The notes: generated from the sequence alone by a model not told the origin. A stretch of 64,000 nt of DNA from Bradyrhizobium algeriense (GCF_003062295.1 NZ_PYCN01000010.1:62001-126000); one strand, 5' to 3'; counted from the first letter of the stretch, positions 1 through 8,123 are shown. Numbers and translations are program-made.

Positions 1-1
1 T

Positions 2-232
2 GGCTGGGAAGGCAATGAGGAGGTGCCGCCGGGATCGGGCCTGATCGAGATCGACCTGATCGAGCACGATGGCGGCACATTGCTGCGCATGACCCATAGC
101 GGGCTTCCCAGCGCCGCGCACCAGGCGAGCCATGCCAAGGGGTGGATCCATTATATCGACAGGCTGACCAAGGTAGCCTCCGGCCAGGATCCCGGTCCGG
201 ATCTGGGCCCGAACGGCACCCGCAACGCGTGA
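2..232 (+). CDS. SRPBCC (AHSA1/START-like) protein, 3' part only
   Basis: The reading frame is already open at the left edge, so only the last 76 residues are visible. They contain the END of a helix-grip fold: alternating strands around IEIDLIEHDGGTLLRMTHSG followed by a long C-terminal helix with the motif GWIHYIDRLTKVASG, typical of the AHSA1/polyketide-cyclase-like SRPBCC family (hydrophobic ligand binding or stress proteins). The GTG at 23 is internal, not a start. These genes are often paired with ArsR regulators, but the upstream context is outside the window. Family call is moderately sure; the ligand is unknown. Confidence 0.7.
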   Translation, partial: GWEGNEEVPPGSGLIEIDLIEHDGGTLLRMTHSGLPSAAHQASHAKGWIHYIDRLTKVASGQDPGPDLGPNGTRNA

Positions 233-267
233 GAGGGATATCGGTCAAGGCGCGCATCGCTGGACGA

Positions 268-960
268 TCAATCCTCTTTCTTCAACACCGTCACGTGGAG
301 ACGGCGGCGGATTTCCATCCCCTGCCGCCGGTAGAGCGCGATGGCCGAGTGATTGCTGGTGAAGACGTGCAGGAAGGGAGTTTCGCCGCGCGCCACGATC
401 TGGCGGGAGACGGCGGATAGCAGCATCTGCCCGTAGCCGCGGCCGCGGTGGGATGGATGCACGCAGACGGCGGTCATCTCGGTGTAGTGAGCGGGCTTCA
501 TCCGCTCGCCGGCCATCGCGACAAGCTGGCCATCGACGCGGATGCCGAGGAACGTGCCGAGTTCATGGGTCCGCGCGCTGAACGGCCCGGGCTTGGTGAG
601 CGCGGTCAGTTCGATCATTGCTGGAACGTCCTCGATACCGAGGGTGACGATGTCGATGCCGTTGGCCGGCGTATCAACCGGCGTCCCGATCATCTGCTCG
701 CCGGTGTCCGCCAGCGCGACCTTGAATCCGGCAGGCGGGCTCACGGCATCCGGCGTGAACAGCACGGCGATGTCCTGCGGCGACATCAGCGCACGAAGCG
801 CTGCAAAGCTTTCGGGCGACCTGTCCGCCGTCGCGGCGAACGGTGTGATCTCTGCCGGATAGCGCCACGCGCGGGCATCGCCTTCGGCCAACGCCTGCTG
901 CGTGGTCGTCAGTGCGGTCCAGATCGGATAATCGAGGGGATGGCCAGGGCTGTCGGACAT
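268..960 (-). CDS. GNAT-family N-acetyltransferase
   Basis: Predicted 230-residue acyl-CoA-dependent N-acetyltransferase. The C-terminal half carries the GNAT core: a beta-4 strand TEMTAVCVHPSHRGRGYG with the acetyl-CoA pyrophosphate loop R-G-R-G-Y-G, then FLHVFTSNHSAIALYRRQGM, the usual beta-5/alpha-4 region with the Asn and Tyr seen in the family. The N-terminal half is less conserved (FR47-like layout). The ATG at 960 is preferred over the longer frame to 1083, because the extension would run into the upstream SDR gene, which ends at 1001. It may be co-transcribed with that SDR. Substrate not predictable. Confidence 0.85.
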   Translation of the reverse strand: MSDSPGHPLDYPIWTALTTTQQALAEGDARAWRYPAEITPFAATADRSPESFAALRALMSPQDIAVLFTPDAVSPPAGFKVALADTGEQMIGTPVDTPANGIDIVTLGIEDVPAMIELTALTKPGPFSARTHELGTFLGIRVDGQLVAMAGERMKPAHYTEMTAVCVHPSHRGRGYGQMLLSAVSRQIVARGETPFLHVFTSNHSAIALYRRQGMEIRRRLHVTVLKKED

Positions 961-1000
961 CAGGCTGCTGCTTTCATTCTCACTCAATTGCACGACAACC

Positions 1001-1978
1001 CTAGCGGTAGTCGCCAAGGTCTGCCGCCTTGCCGCCCTCCCGGACCTCGGCGGTGTAGCGCCAGATGTCGGGCCGCGAGCCATCTATATCGGTAAAACCA
1101 TAGTGGCGGGCGAGCTCGCCGGAGCTGACCGACTTCTGATTCCACTTGCCACGATCAGGATCGGCGGCAAGCGCAGCCACGGCGCGGCCGACATAGCGCG
1201 GCGATTCCGACAGCGCAAAATCGGGCGGCGCCTGGTGCCGGCCGCCGCCCCGCTCCGTCAGCGCTTCGCGCCAGTTCGCTTCGGTGACGCCGAAATTCTC
1301 CAGCATCATTTCCGAGCGCAGCCAGCCCGGGGTGATCGCAACCGCGGTGGCCTCATGCGGCGCGAGCTCATGGCCTTGCGAGAAGGCAAGACGGTTCACG
1401 CTCTGCTTGACGAGGTCATAGAATACCGAGATCCGGTAATGCTGCGCGTTATAGTCGGCGGTGCCGTCGGTGACTTCGACGAGCAGGCCGCCGGGCTGCG
1501 CGACCAATAGCGGCAACAGATAATGCGACGTCACCAGATGCGTCTCGATGCCGAGCCGCAGGATCCGCAAGCCCTTCTGCAGGTCGAGCTTCCAGATCGG
1601 CGTGTTCCATTGCGGCGGGGCACCTTTCAGCACTTCGGCACCCCAGATGTCATTGACGAGCACGTCGATGCGGCCGTGCTCGGCGCGGATGCGTTCGGCC
1701 AGCGCCGCGACCTGCGCCGGTTCGAGATGGTCGACGGCGATCGCGACGCCCTTGCCGCCGAGTGTGGTCACATGCTCGGCTGTCTCCTCGATCGTCTCGG
1801 GCCGGTCATAGTCGGATCGCGTCGGCGCATCGGCGCGCGTGCTGCTGCGGCCGGTGCAGATCACCGTCGCGCCGGCCTCGCCGAGCGCTGTAGCGATGCC
1901 GCGGCCGGCGCCGCGCGTCGCGCCTGCCACGACGGCGATACGTCCGCGAAGCGAGCCCTCGTGTGGCGCAACGCTCAT
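1001..1978 (-). CDS. Short-chain dehydrogenase/reductase (SDR)
   Basis: A 325-residue NAD(P)-dependent oxidoreductase of the classical/extended-length SDR group. Near residue 18 it has the Rossmann motif AGATRGAGRGIA (variant of TGxxxGxG), followed by an Arg/Ser pair (CTGRSS) that suggests NADP. The catalytic Y-x-x-x-K is FYDLVKQ near residue 190. The length and the late WxxxxxxRGG insert resemble DHRS1-like SDRs. The ATG at 1978 directly follows the MarR gene region. It is followed after about 40 bases by the acetyltransferase on the same strand. Substrate unknown. Confidence 0.85.
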   Translation of the reverse strand: MSVAPHEGSLRGRIAVVAGATRGAGRGIATALGEAGATVICTGRSSTRADAPTRSDYDRPETIEETAEHVTTLGGKGVAIAVDHLEPAQVAALAERIRAEHGRIDVLVNDIWGAEVLKGAPPQWNTPIWKLDLQKGLRILRLGIETHLVTSHYLLPLLVAQPGGLLVEVTDGTADYNAQHYRISVFYDLVKQSVNRLAFSQGHELAPHEATAVAITPGWLRSEMMLENFGVTEANWREALTERGGGRHQAPPDFALSESPRYVGRAVAALAADPDRGKWNQKSVSSGELARHYGFTDIDGSRPDIWRYTAEVREGGKAADLGDYR

Positions 1979-2041
1979 CGCACCTTCCCCTTCATGCGTC
2001 GCCGACGGCCGATCGCATCGAAGCGCCGATCGAGCGCACCG

Positions 2042-2575
2042 TCACGCCTCCTCCGCCGTCGCCTTGATCAGATTGTCGCGCAGCGTGACGACAGTTTCCT
2101 GCAGCCGCGCGAACTCGTCCGGCTTCAGTCCGGTCGAGGCCACGAGGTTCATGTGCATGCCCTTCTCGCGCAGAAGCCGACCGGCCTCGGTGAGGCTGAT
2201 GCGCACCTGCCGTTCGTCCGCGGGATCGCGTTGTCGGCGCAGATAACCCATGGTCTCGAGCTTTTTCAGGACCGGCGTCAGCGTGTTGGATTCCAGGAAC
2301 ATCTTTTCGCCAAGCTCGCTCACCGTCTGGCCGTCCTGCTCCCACAAGGCCACGATCGCGATCCATTGCGGATAGGTCAGGCCGAGATCCTCAAGGCCCT
2401 TCCGGTAAGCCCGGCCGAAGGCGAGGTTGGCCGAGTAGATCGCAAAGCAGAGGAAATCGCCAAGGCGCCGGTCGGCCCCCGGCGGTTTTGCCTTCTGGCC
2501 GGCCTTTGAGTTGTCTCGGGAATTGTCCCTGGAACCGGTGCTTGCACCGGTCTTGGGGGCCTCATTTGGTTTCAT
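2042..2575 (-). CDS. MarR-family regulator, OhrR-like redox sensor
   Basis: A 177-residue winged-helix regulator. The block LGDFLCFAIYSANLAFGRAY matches the first helix of OhrR proteins, including the single reactive Cys (here about residue 43) that is oxidised by organic hydroperoxides. The wHTH follows (LTYPQWIAIVALWEQ, then SELGEKMFLESNTLTPVLKK), with the wing RDPADERQVRISLT. The ATG at 2575 is chosen because AAAAGGA precedes it by about nine bases; the frame extends to 2620 without a better site. The first 30 residues are a disordered Ser/Asn/Lys-rich extension. It is divergent from the VOC gene and probably represses it and itself through the repeats at 2621-2712. Confidence 0.85.
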   Translation of the reverse strand: MKPNEAPKTGASTGSRDNSRDNSKAGQKAKPPGADRRLGDFLCFAIYSANLAFGRAYRKGLEDLGLTYPQWIAIVALWEQDGQTVSELGEKMFLESNTLTPVLKKLETMGYLRRQRDPADERQVRISLTEAGRLLREKGMHMNLVASTGLKPDEFARLQETVVTLRDNLIKATAEEA

Positions 2576-2620
2576 CGGGGTCGTCCTTTTCGACACGAAC
2601 ATGTGAAGTCTCGCATCCAT

Positions 2621-2642
2621 ATATATCGCATCCGATTAAATC
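2621..2642. promoter_or_regulatory. Operator-like repeat, copy 1
   Basis: The site reads ATATATCG, then CATC, then CGATTAAATC. It shares the ATATATCG...CGAT...AAT pattern with 2691-2712, exactly 70 bases further on. It lies just upstream of the likely -35 element of the VOC gene and within the leader of the MarR gene. The assignment as an OhrR-like operator is inferred from position. Confidence 0.5.
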
Positions 2643-2649
2643 GGAAGGG

Positions 2650-2678
2650 TTGACAGTCGGGCTCGGCGAGTATTTATA
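2650..2678 (+). promoter_or_regulatory. Predicted sigma70-type promoter of the VOC gene
   Basis: A perfect TTGACA at 2650-2655 is followed after 17 bases by TTTATA at 2673-2678. The predicted start near 2685 is directly in front of operator copy 2, so a bound repressor would block initiation. Confidence 0.55.
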
Positions 2679-2690
2679 GGCCGCACGCGA

Positions 2691-2712
2691 ATATATCGTA
2701 CACGATCTAATT
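2691..2712. promoter_or_regulatory. Operator-like repeat, copy 2
   Basis: The site reads ATATATCG, TACA, CGATCTAATT. It is the second copy of the motif at 2621-2642 and sits between the predicted promoter and the AAAGGAGA ribosome site of the VOC gene. Confidence 0.5.
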
Positions 2713-2725
2713 AAAGGAGAAAGCC

Positions 2726-3403
2726 ATGACCACCACATCTGCAAACCAGACCTCGAATGCGCCGGCGGTCGACCTGAAGCTCGAAATCGTCGTCATCCCG
2801 GTCTCCGACGTCGAACGCGCCAAGCAGTTTTATGCAAAACTCGGCTGGCGGCTCGACGCCGATTTCTCCGGCCCCGACGATTACCGCGTGATCCAGTTCA
2901 CCCCGCCCGGCTCCAACACCTCGGTGATCTTCGGCAAGAACGTCACCTCCGCCGCGCCTGGCTCCGCGCAGGGCCTCTATTTGGTCGTCTCCGACATCGA
3001 GGCCGCCCGCAACGCGTTGCTGGGCCGTGGCGTTGCGATCAGTGAGGCGTTTCACGCCGGCGGCGATGTGCACGTTGGTACGGACGAGCCGTATCTGTTT
3101 GGGCGGGTCCGGCTGAGCGGCCCGGACCCGGAACGCGGCAGCTACCGTTCGTATGCCTCGTTCAGCGATCCCGACGGCAATGGCTGGCTGCTGCAGGAAG
3201 TCACCGCGCGATTGCCCGGCCGCATCGACGGCAACGGCACCTCGTTCACCTCGTCAGCCGATCTCGCCGCCGCGTTCCGCCGGGCGGCCGCCGCCCATGG
3301 CGAATACGAGAAGCAGAACGGCGGCAAGCACGACGAGAACTGGCCGGACTGGTACGCCGACTACATCGTCAACGAACAGCACGGCCAGCAGCAGGCCGCA
3401 TGA
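2726..3403 (+). CDS. VOC-superfamily (glyoxalase/bleomycin-resistance fold) protein
   Basis: A 225-residue protein with one vicinal-oxygen-chelate module at about residues 18-150: the opening strand-helix IVVIPVSDVERAKQFYAKLG, then VIQFTPPGSNTSVIFG, and the closing FSDPDGNGWLLQEVT. After residue 150 there is an uncommon extension ending in a W-P-D-W-Y-A-D-Y motif, seen in a rhizobial subgroup of VOC proteins. AAAGGAGA at 2713-2720 fixes the start. It is divergent from an OhrR-like regulator, so a role in detoxifying peroxide-derived or electrophilic compounds is plausible but not shown. Confidence 0.85.
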   Translation: MTTTSANQTSNAPAVDLKLEIVVIPVSDVERAKQFYAKLGWRLDADFSGPDDYRVIQFTPPGSNTSVIFGKNVTSAAPGSAQGLYLVVSDIEAARNALLGRGVAISEAFHAGGDVHVGTDEPYLFGRVRLSGPDPERGSYRSYASFSDPDGNGWLLQEVTARLPGRIDGNGTSFTSSADLAAAFRRAAAAHGEYEKQNGGKHDENWPDWYADYIVNEQHGQQQAA

Positions 3404-3488
3404 ACAGCACCTGTGCGACAGGCATCGGCGGCAGGTCCTGGCGATTTCGCCGCCGATGCATCCAACCAACCCATCATGGAGATTTGCA

Positions 3489-3980
3489 ATGCGTACGCTA
3501 TCCAAGAGCTTCTCCCTTATTCCGGTGACCGCGCTCGCGCTGGCTTTAATGCTTTCAGCCGCACCGGCATCGGCTCAGACGACACAGGGCGCCGCGAGTG
3601 ATCGAACCTCGGCGGCATCCGAGCGGCCGCGCGACGACCTGGCCGGTAAACTTGTCCGGCGGATCATCCAGCGCGCGCCGTCGTCGATCCCAGGCCGCGA
3701 GATCGTGCAGGTGGAGACGGAGATTCCCGCAGGCGTCGAATCCGGATGGCACGTCCATCCCGGCGAAGAGGTCGGCTACATCATCGCTGGCGAGGTCGAG
3801 ATGAAGGTCGAGGGACGTCCCACCGTCATCCTGCGCGCCGGCGACGGTTTCCTCATCCCGCCGCGGACTCCGCACAATGCGCGTGACCTCGGTCCGGAAA
3901 CGGGACGGATGCTGTCGACCTATATCGTCGAGCAAGGCCAGCCGCTGGCGTCGTTCGTCGGGCAGCATGTGGAGAAGTAG
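3489..3980 (+). CDS. Secreted cupin-domain protein
   Basis: A 163-residue single-domain cupin. Residues 1-30 are a Sec signal peptide ending APASA-QTT. The cupin motif 1 is GWHVHPGEEVGYIIAGEVEM (the H-x-H and Glu metal ligands), and motif 2 is LIPPRTPHNARD with the third His. The ATG at 3489 has GGAG seven bases upstream, and the longer upstream frame overlaps the VOC gene in another frame. Such small periplasmic cupins are common in rhizobia and lack an assigned substrate. Confidence 0.85.
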   Translation: MRTLSKSFSLIPVTALALALMLSAAPASAQTTQGAASDRTSAASERPRDDLAGKLVRRIIQRAPSSIPGREIVQVETEIPAGVESGWHVHPGEEVGYIIAGEVEMKVEGRPTVILRAGDGFLIPPRTPHNARDLGPETGRMLSTYIVEQGQPLASFVGQHVEK

Positions 3981-4064
3981 GCGGCATTTCCGATTCAGTT
4001 TTCAAACAGCCCTGTCATCGGCCGGCTCGACCGGGCGATCCGGTACGTCGCAGCCTCTCCGCGT

Positions 4065-4137
4065 CATTGCGAGCGAAGCGAAGCAATCCATTCTTTCTTT
4101 GTGCCGCGGGATGGATTGCTTCACTGCGCTCGCAATG
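4065..4137. repeat. Intergenic inverted repeat, family A (CATTGCGAGCGAAGCG type)
   Basis: The arms at 4065-4090 and 4112-4137 are inverted copies of CATTGCGAGCGAAGCGAAGC plus AATCCA, with one mismatch, and enclose a 21-base loop. A related single arm occurs at 15941-15964 and an interrupted pair at 27106-27214. Confidence 0.85.
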
Positions 4138-4145
4138 AACGGTTC

Positions 4146-4226
4146 GTAGGATGGGTAGAGCGAAGCGAAACCCATCAATTCCCCTGTAGAGACATGATGG
4201 GTATCGCTTCGCTCCACCCATCCTAC
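4146..4226. repeat. Intergenic inverted repeat, family B (GTAGGATGGGT type)
   Basis: The arms GTAGGATGGGTAGAGCGAAG...ACCCATCA and TGATGGGTATCGCTTCGCTC...CCATCCTAC are inverted copies around a spacer of about 20 bases. It stands directly next to the family A hairpin. Related copies are at 40515, 42965 and 60551. Confidence 0.85.
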
Positions 4227-4427
4227 ACGCGCTACACGCGCGGCTCCCGAATGTGTCCCGCTTGCCGCATAGTGTGGCATGCTTACCCGCATCAAGCGTG
4301 CGCAAGCTCCTGTTACGTCGGCTGCAATTTTCGACACCGATCCTGCCCCTCATTTAATCGGCCTGACGTTGAACCGCGCCGTTGTTCCCTTGACGTACAG
4401 TCATGGGCTGGGGAACGGAGATTTCCC

Positions 4428-4640
4428 ATGACGAAGCATCGAACGATCACCAGTTTCGTAGCCGTCGCTCTGCTTGCGGTCGCCGCAACAGCCGCCGCGC
4501 TGCGACCGCTGCCCTCAAAGAACCATCCAGACGCATCCGCCGGCTTCATGTCGTTGAGCGAATTGATGGTCGACGTGAACAAGCTTGCGACGGACAATTA
4601 CGACGACCAATCGTTTGTTTATTCGGCGAAGCGCAATTAG
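4428..4640 (+). CDS. Small exported or membrane-anchored protein, unknown
   Basis: A 70-residue hypothetical. Residues 5-24 form a hydrophobic signal or anchor (ITSFVAVALLAVAATAAALR), followed by a short polar tail containing SLSELMVDVNKLATDNYDDQ. ACGGAG lies seven bases before the ATG at 4428. The longer frame starting at 4101 only runs through the repeat. No family recognised. Confidence 0.6.
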   Translation: MTKHRTITSFVAVALLAVAATAAALRPLPSKNHPDASAGFMSLSELMVDVNKLATDNYDDQSFVYSAKRN

Positions 4641-4766
4641 CCGCATCGCAGCCTACGCCGGTCCGTGCGGCACGGCGTCGTTGAAATTTGCACCTGTGAT
4701 CCGGTTCACAGTGCAATGCCTCGGGTGGGTCCATAAACACTGGGGGCTGACAGATGGATTTCGCAA

Positions 4767-5018
4767 ATGTCTGATTCACGCTCACATAGCGAGGCCAAGG
4801 CTAAATCGAGACGCTGGCTGACAACGGCCTTCCTGATCTACGGGACGATGGTCGTCGGTCTGCTCGGATACTTTATCGTTTTTCCGGATATGAAGACCCA
4901 TGGGACGCAAGGCGAAGGCGCCCCCATCCAGACTGCAGCGAAGGCGCTCAGATATGAGGCCGTGATCGCCAACTGGAACCGTCACCGCGCAAAGGATGCG
5001 AGAGCGGAAGCGCGGTAG
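4767..5018 (+). CDS. Small single-pass membrane protein, unknown
   Basis: An 83-residue hypothetical with a basic N-terminus, one transmembrane segment at about residues 17-39 (WLTTAFLIYGTMVVGLLGYF) and a C-terminal soluble tail rich in Arg and Ala. There is no clear Shine-Dalgarno before the ATG. It converges on the phosphatase gene with a 13-base gap. No homology recognised; it could also be spurious, although hydrophobicity and codon use look genuine. Confidence 0.5.
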   Translation: MSDSRSHSEAKAKSRRWLTTAFLIYGTMVVGLLGYFIVFPDMKTHGTQGEGAPIQTAAKALRYEAVIANWNRHRAKDARAEAR

Positions 5019-5031
5019 TTCTCGCCAGCCA

Positions 5032-5607
5032 TCAATCGAGAAGCAGGCGACCGACAGGTTCGGCGCGGTCGTTGCCGCCTCTGATAACGACGATCTCGCC
5101 GCTGGCGGGCGAGATACCGGTCAGCGCCTGAATGTTCGCGCCATGCGTCGCGACAAGCAGGTTTCCGCGCCCGGCCCATTTGGCGATGAGCGCGCGGGCG
5201 CCGGTGGTGAGTGCCTCTCTTTGATCTCGCAGCACCACGACATTGCCGAACGTCGCCTCGGTTTCGACTGTCCCCAGGTTCAGCAATTTGGCGGTGTCGA
5301 TGCATCGGCACCACGGCGAACTCAGGATTCTCTCGAATGCAATCCCTTCCCCTTTGAGCCGCGCGCCGATTTTTGCCGCGTCCGCCCGCCCCTTTTCGCT
5401 GAGGTTGCGCTGCGTGGCACAATCATCGACGCGGAATCCCGGCGGATCGCCGAGGCCACCCGGCGCATCGGCGTGACGCATCAGGGCGACGTGGCCGCCT
5501 GCCCGCAACGCCGTCCAGGCATCGGCCGCGTCGTCGGCGCCGGCGACCTCTGCGGCGCTACAGAAGCCGAGAAGGAGCGCGAAGATGGCAAAACGCATGC
5601 AACGCAT
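5032..5607 (-). CDS. Exported histidine phosphatase-family protein
   Basis: A 191-residue protein of the histidine phosphatase (phosphoglycerate-mutase-like) clan. After a signal peptide (about residues 1-24, FAIFALLLGFCSA) come the nucleophile motif VALMRHADAPG (RHA variant of RHG), SSPWCRCIDTAKLL, and the second catalytic His in LLVATHGANIQALTG. The ATG at 5607 is chosen because GGAGG precedes it by five bases; an upstream ATG at 5619 overlaps the stop of the preceding gene. Third gene of an apparent operon with the 6116 and 5619 genes. The periplasmic substrate is unknown. Confidence 0.8.
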   Translation of the reverse strand: MRCMRFAIFALLLGFCSAAEVAGADDAADAWTALRAGGHVALMRHADAPGGLGDPPGFRVDDCATQRNLSEKGRADAAKIGARLKGEGIAFERILSSPWCRCIDTAKLLNLGTVETEATFGNVVVLRDQREALTTGARALIAKWAGRGNLLVATHGANIQALTGISPASGEIVVIRGGNDRAEPVGRLLLD

Positions 5608-5618
5608 GGCGGCCTCCA

Positions 5619-6107
5619 TCAGAAATACGCGATCAGGCGGCCGGCGCAGATCGCACCGAGCCACAGCACAAGCGAGATCAGCGCCGTGGCTTTGGCGCCG
5701 CCGGAGGCTTTGTCATGCCAGCTCTCAACATGACGCCATGGGCCTGAATGCGCGATCACGACGTTGACCAGCGCCGCCGCAATCAGCAGCAGCTTGCTCT
5801 GGAACGCCGGGTTTTTCACGACATGCGATGCATCGGCGGAGAACAGCAAAAGTCCCATGCTGATCGCGAGCACAAAGCCGGCGCGCGACAACGGCAACAG
5901 CAATCGCGCCATCGGTGGGATCGCAATCGCGCGCCCGAGCCCCAGCATCCTCAAATCGAGCGCCAGGATCGACCCCACCAGCACCACGAAGCCGATGATG
6001 TGCAGGATCTCGACCGCGGGATAGAGCGCGGGTGAAGAGCGCATCGCATGGCCCAGCGCGCTTTCCTGCAAAGTCAGGAAAATCGATGGGGCTGCCTGAT
6101 GCTCCAC
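5619..6107 (-). CDS. Small polytopic inner-membrane protein (DUF6644-like)
   Basis: A 162-residue protein with four or five hydrophobic segments (YPAVEILHIIGFVVLVGSIL, ARLLLPLSRAGFVLAISMG, LLLIAAALVNVVIAHSG, ALISLVLWLGAICAGRLIAY). A His in the ILHIIGF helix recalls CopD/DUF2214-type haem-binding membrane proteins. It starts with GTG at 6107, eight bases after the stop of the DUF6152 gene, and ends in a TGATG overlap region with the next gene. The linkage to DUF6152 is typical of rhizobia. Function unknown. Confidence 0.7.
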   Translation of the reverse strand: MEHQAAPSIFLTLQESALGHAMRSSPALYPAVEILHIIGFVVLVGSILALDLRMLGLGRAIAIPPMARLLLPLSRAGFVLAISMGLLLFSADASHVVKNPAFQSKLLLIAAALVNVVIAHSGPWRHVESWHDKASGGAKATALISLVLWLGAICAGRLIAYF

Positions 6108-6115
6108 GCCGCGCC

Positions 6116-6472
6116 CTACCGCAATTCGATGCGCTTGCCGTCGAGCACGATGTACTCGATCCGCGCCTCGTCCGGCTTGCTGGTATGGGGATAGCCGAAC
6201 ACGGTGCAGGTCTTGCCGACGGCGATCCGGTCAGCAGTCGCACCCCGCGCCTGCATGCGCGCCGGCGGCGCCAGGACGAAGTGCCAGTGCTTGCCGTCGA
6301 CCTCCATCTCGATCTCGCAATGCGGGTTCTCAAAGGTCGATTTCAGGATCTTGCCGGTGACGGTGAACGATTTCGACGTATCGTATCCACCCCAGCCGTG
6401 ATGGGCGATGGCCGACGCCGGCGCAAGGCTGGCTGCCAGCGACAGAAATAAACGACGGGTGAGTGAGGTCAT
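6116..6472 (-). CDS. DUF6152 exported protein
   Basis: A 118-residue secreted protein. The N-terminus TSLTRRLFLSLAASLAPASA resembles a twin-arginine signal (R-R-x-F-L), and the mature protein starts AHHGWGGYD, followed by the domain with the motifs GKILKSTFENPHCEI and WHFVLAPPARM that marks DUF6152. AAGGAGG is placed six bases before the ATG at 6472, fixing the start. The two His at the mature N-terminus could bind a metal. First gene of the operon with the membrane protein and phosphatase. Confidence 0.8.
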   Translation of the reverse strand: MTSLTRRLFLSLAASLAPASAIAHHGWGGYDTSKSFTVTGKILKSTFENPHCEIEMEVDGKHWHFVLAPPARMQARGATADRIAVGKTCTVFGYPHTSKPDEARIEYIVLDGKRIELR

Positions 6473-6503
6473 AGAGAGCCTCCTTGGAGCGGCAGTCCGT
6501 GCC

Positions 6504-7772
6504 CTAATGAGTTTCCCATTCCTTTTTCCAGAATCCCTCATTGGGCATCGTGCCGGCTGGATCAGACGCGAATTCCGGTTTAACGCGATTGAGGAAGTAC
6601 ATGTTCACCAGGCCTTTGTGCTTCACCTCAACGGCGCCGCGGGGTTCCGTCTCGAAGCGCCCCTTGATGTGCTGCCAGGTGGCTTCGGAGATCGTGATGC
6701 GGCCCGGAACTCCGGAGGCCTCAACGCGCTCCGCCACATTTACGGTGTTCCCCCAGATATCATAGGTGAACTTGTGCTTGCCTACCACGCCGGCAATCAC
6801 GGGTCCGGTATTGATCCCGATCCTCGCGTGCCATGCCGGAAGATGCAGCTTTTCCCGTTGCCGGTTCAGCTTCGTCATGTGATCCATGATCTGCAGCGCA
6901 CATAGAGCGGCGTCCATCGCGTGCGAGCGGTTGGGCTCCGGGACGCCGCCCACGGCGAGATAGGCATCGCCGATCGTCTTGAGTTTTTCCAGGCGGTGTT
7001 TTGCGATGATATCGTCGAACCTGGTGAAGTGCTGGTCAAGCTGATCGATTACGCTGGCAGGCTCCATCGTTTCGACAATGCGGGTGAATCCGCTGAAATC
7101 GATGAAGATGACGGTGGCCAGGTCGAAGAATCGCGGCTTGACGCGCGAGCTCGCCTTTAGCTCGGCTGCGATCGATGCCGGCAGGATATTCAGCAGCAGC
7201 CGCTCCGATTCAGATTTCTCGGCAACGGCGCGGTCGCGGGCCTGCTCCAGCGCGCGCAGCATCTCGTTGCGTTCGAGCAACTGCCGGCGCAATTCGAGAT
7301 GAACCATGGTTTGCCGCGACAGCCGTCGCAAGGCTTCGCGCTGCTCAAAGCTGAGTTCGCGCGACTTGAAATCGATCACGCACAGCGTGCCCAGCGCATA
7401 ACCGTCGTGCGTGATGAGCGGAGCGCCGCAGTAGAAGCGGAGGTTCAAGCCGGTTGTCACCAGTGGGCTGGTGTTGAATCGCTGATCGCTGAGCAGATCG
7501 GGAACGTAGAGAATATCGTTGTTGCAGATCGTGGCCTGACAGATCGAGATTTCCCGGGGGCATTCGGCAAGATCCGAAGGGAGACCGTATTTTGCCTTCA
7601 TCCATTGGCGCGATGGATCGACGAAGCTGATCAGCGCGGCCGGGCAGTCGCAAATCTGTGCCGCCAGTTCGGTGATTTCGTCGAAGCCGATTTCCGGAAG
7701 CGTATCGAGAATGGCGTAGCTTTTCAGCGCGTCAACCCGCTCAGGCTCATTGGCTGGAATAGCTACGTCCAT
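6504..7772 (-). CDS. GAF-domain class III adenylate cyclase
   Basis: A 422-residue soluble cyclase that makes cyclic AMP from ATP. Residues 1-165 are a GAF sensor domain (CPAALISFVDPSRQWMKAKY, FYCGAPLITHDGYALGTLC). A short coiled linker follows, then the class III catalytic domain from about 215. The metal-binding Asp residues are in VIFIDFSGFT and in KTIGDAYLAVGG, the adenine-selecting Lys and Asp are in KLKTIGDAY and FTYDIWGNT, and the transition-state Asn/Arg are in NTVNVAERVEA. All catalytic positions appear intact. GAGGGGC precedes the ATG. The ligand sensed by the GAF domain is unknown. Confidence 0.9.
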   Translation of the reverse strand: MDVAIPANEPERVDALKSYAILDTLPEIGFDEITELAAQICDCPAALISFVDPSRQWMKAKYGLPSDLAECPREISICQATICNNDILYVPDLLSDQRFNTSPLVTTGLNLRFYCGAPLITHDGYALGTLCVIDFKSRELSFEQREALRRLSRQTMVHLELRRQLLERNEMLRALEQARDRAVAEKSESERLLLNILPASIAAELKASSRVKPRFFDLATVIFIDFSGFTRIVETMEPASVIDQLDQHFTRFDDIIAKHRLEKLKTIGDAYLAVGGVPEPNRSHAMDAALCALQIMDHMTKLNRQREKLHLPAWHARIGINTGPVIAGVVGKHKFTYDIWGNTVNVAERVEASGVPGRITISEATWQHIKGRFETEPRGAVEVKHKGLVNMYFLNRVKPEFASDPAGTMPNEGFWKKEWETH

Positions 7773-7901
7773 GACAAGCCCCTCACGCCCAGATCAGATC
7801 AGGAAATCTATGGCGGAGCGTGCGTGGCAGGCAAGGCCCCTTTCAGGAGGAGGCCCTGAGCGCGCACCGCTCGGACCGGACGCGCAGCAGGACTGCGTCC
7901 G

Positions 7902-8123
7902 TTACAGCCCCGTATATCCCGCCTTCACCGGATCGTTGCTGCCGTCGAGCTGCCGCAAATAGGTCAGCCCGCACACGGTAAGCCGGTGCGGATCCTTCTC
8001 GCCCGCTTCCACCAGCGTGGTGAGATATTCGGTCACCTTGACGCGCGCCTCGTCGTTGGCCGCGGCGGTGCGGTTCACAAGCAGCTCATAGGTCTGCATG
8101 ATGCGGTCGATCGCGGCTTCCAT
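7902..8123 (-). CDS. Small soluble protein, unknown
   Basis: A 73-residue hypothetical predicted to be helical, with the segments AAIDRIMQTYELLVNRT and ARVKVTEYLTTLVEAGEKDP. A strong AGGAGGAAT lies right before the ATG at 8123, which supports that it is translated. It is followed about 130 bases later by the cyclase on the same strand. No family recognised. Confidence 0.65.
   Translation of the reverse strand: MEAAIDRIMQTYELLVNRTAAANDEARVKVTEYLTTLVEAGEKDPHRLTVCGLTYLRQLDGSNDPVKAGYTGL

Noticed and set aside
4101..4427. An N-terminal extension of the 70-residue protein
   Set aside because: The extension is translated hairpin repeat; the ATG at 4428 has its own ribosome site.
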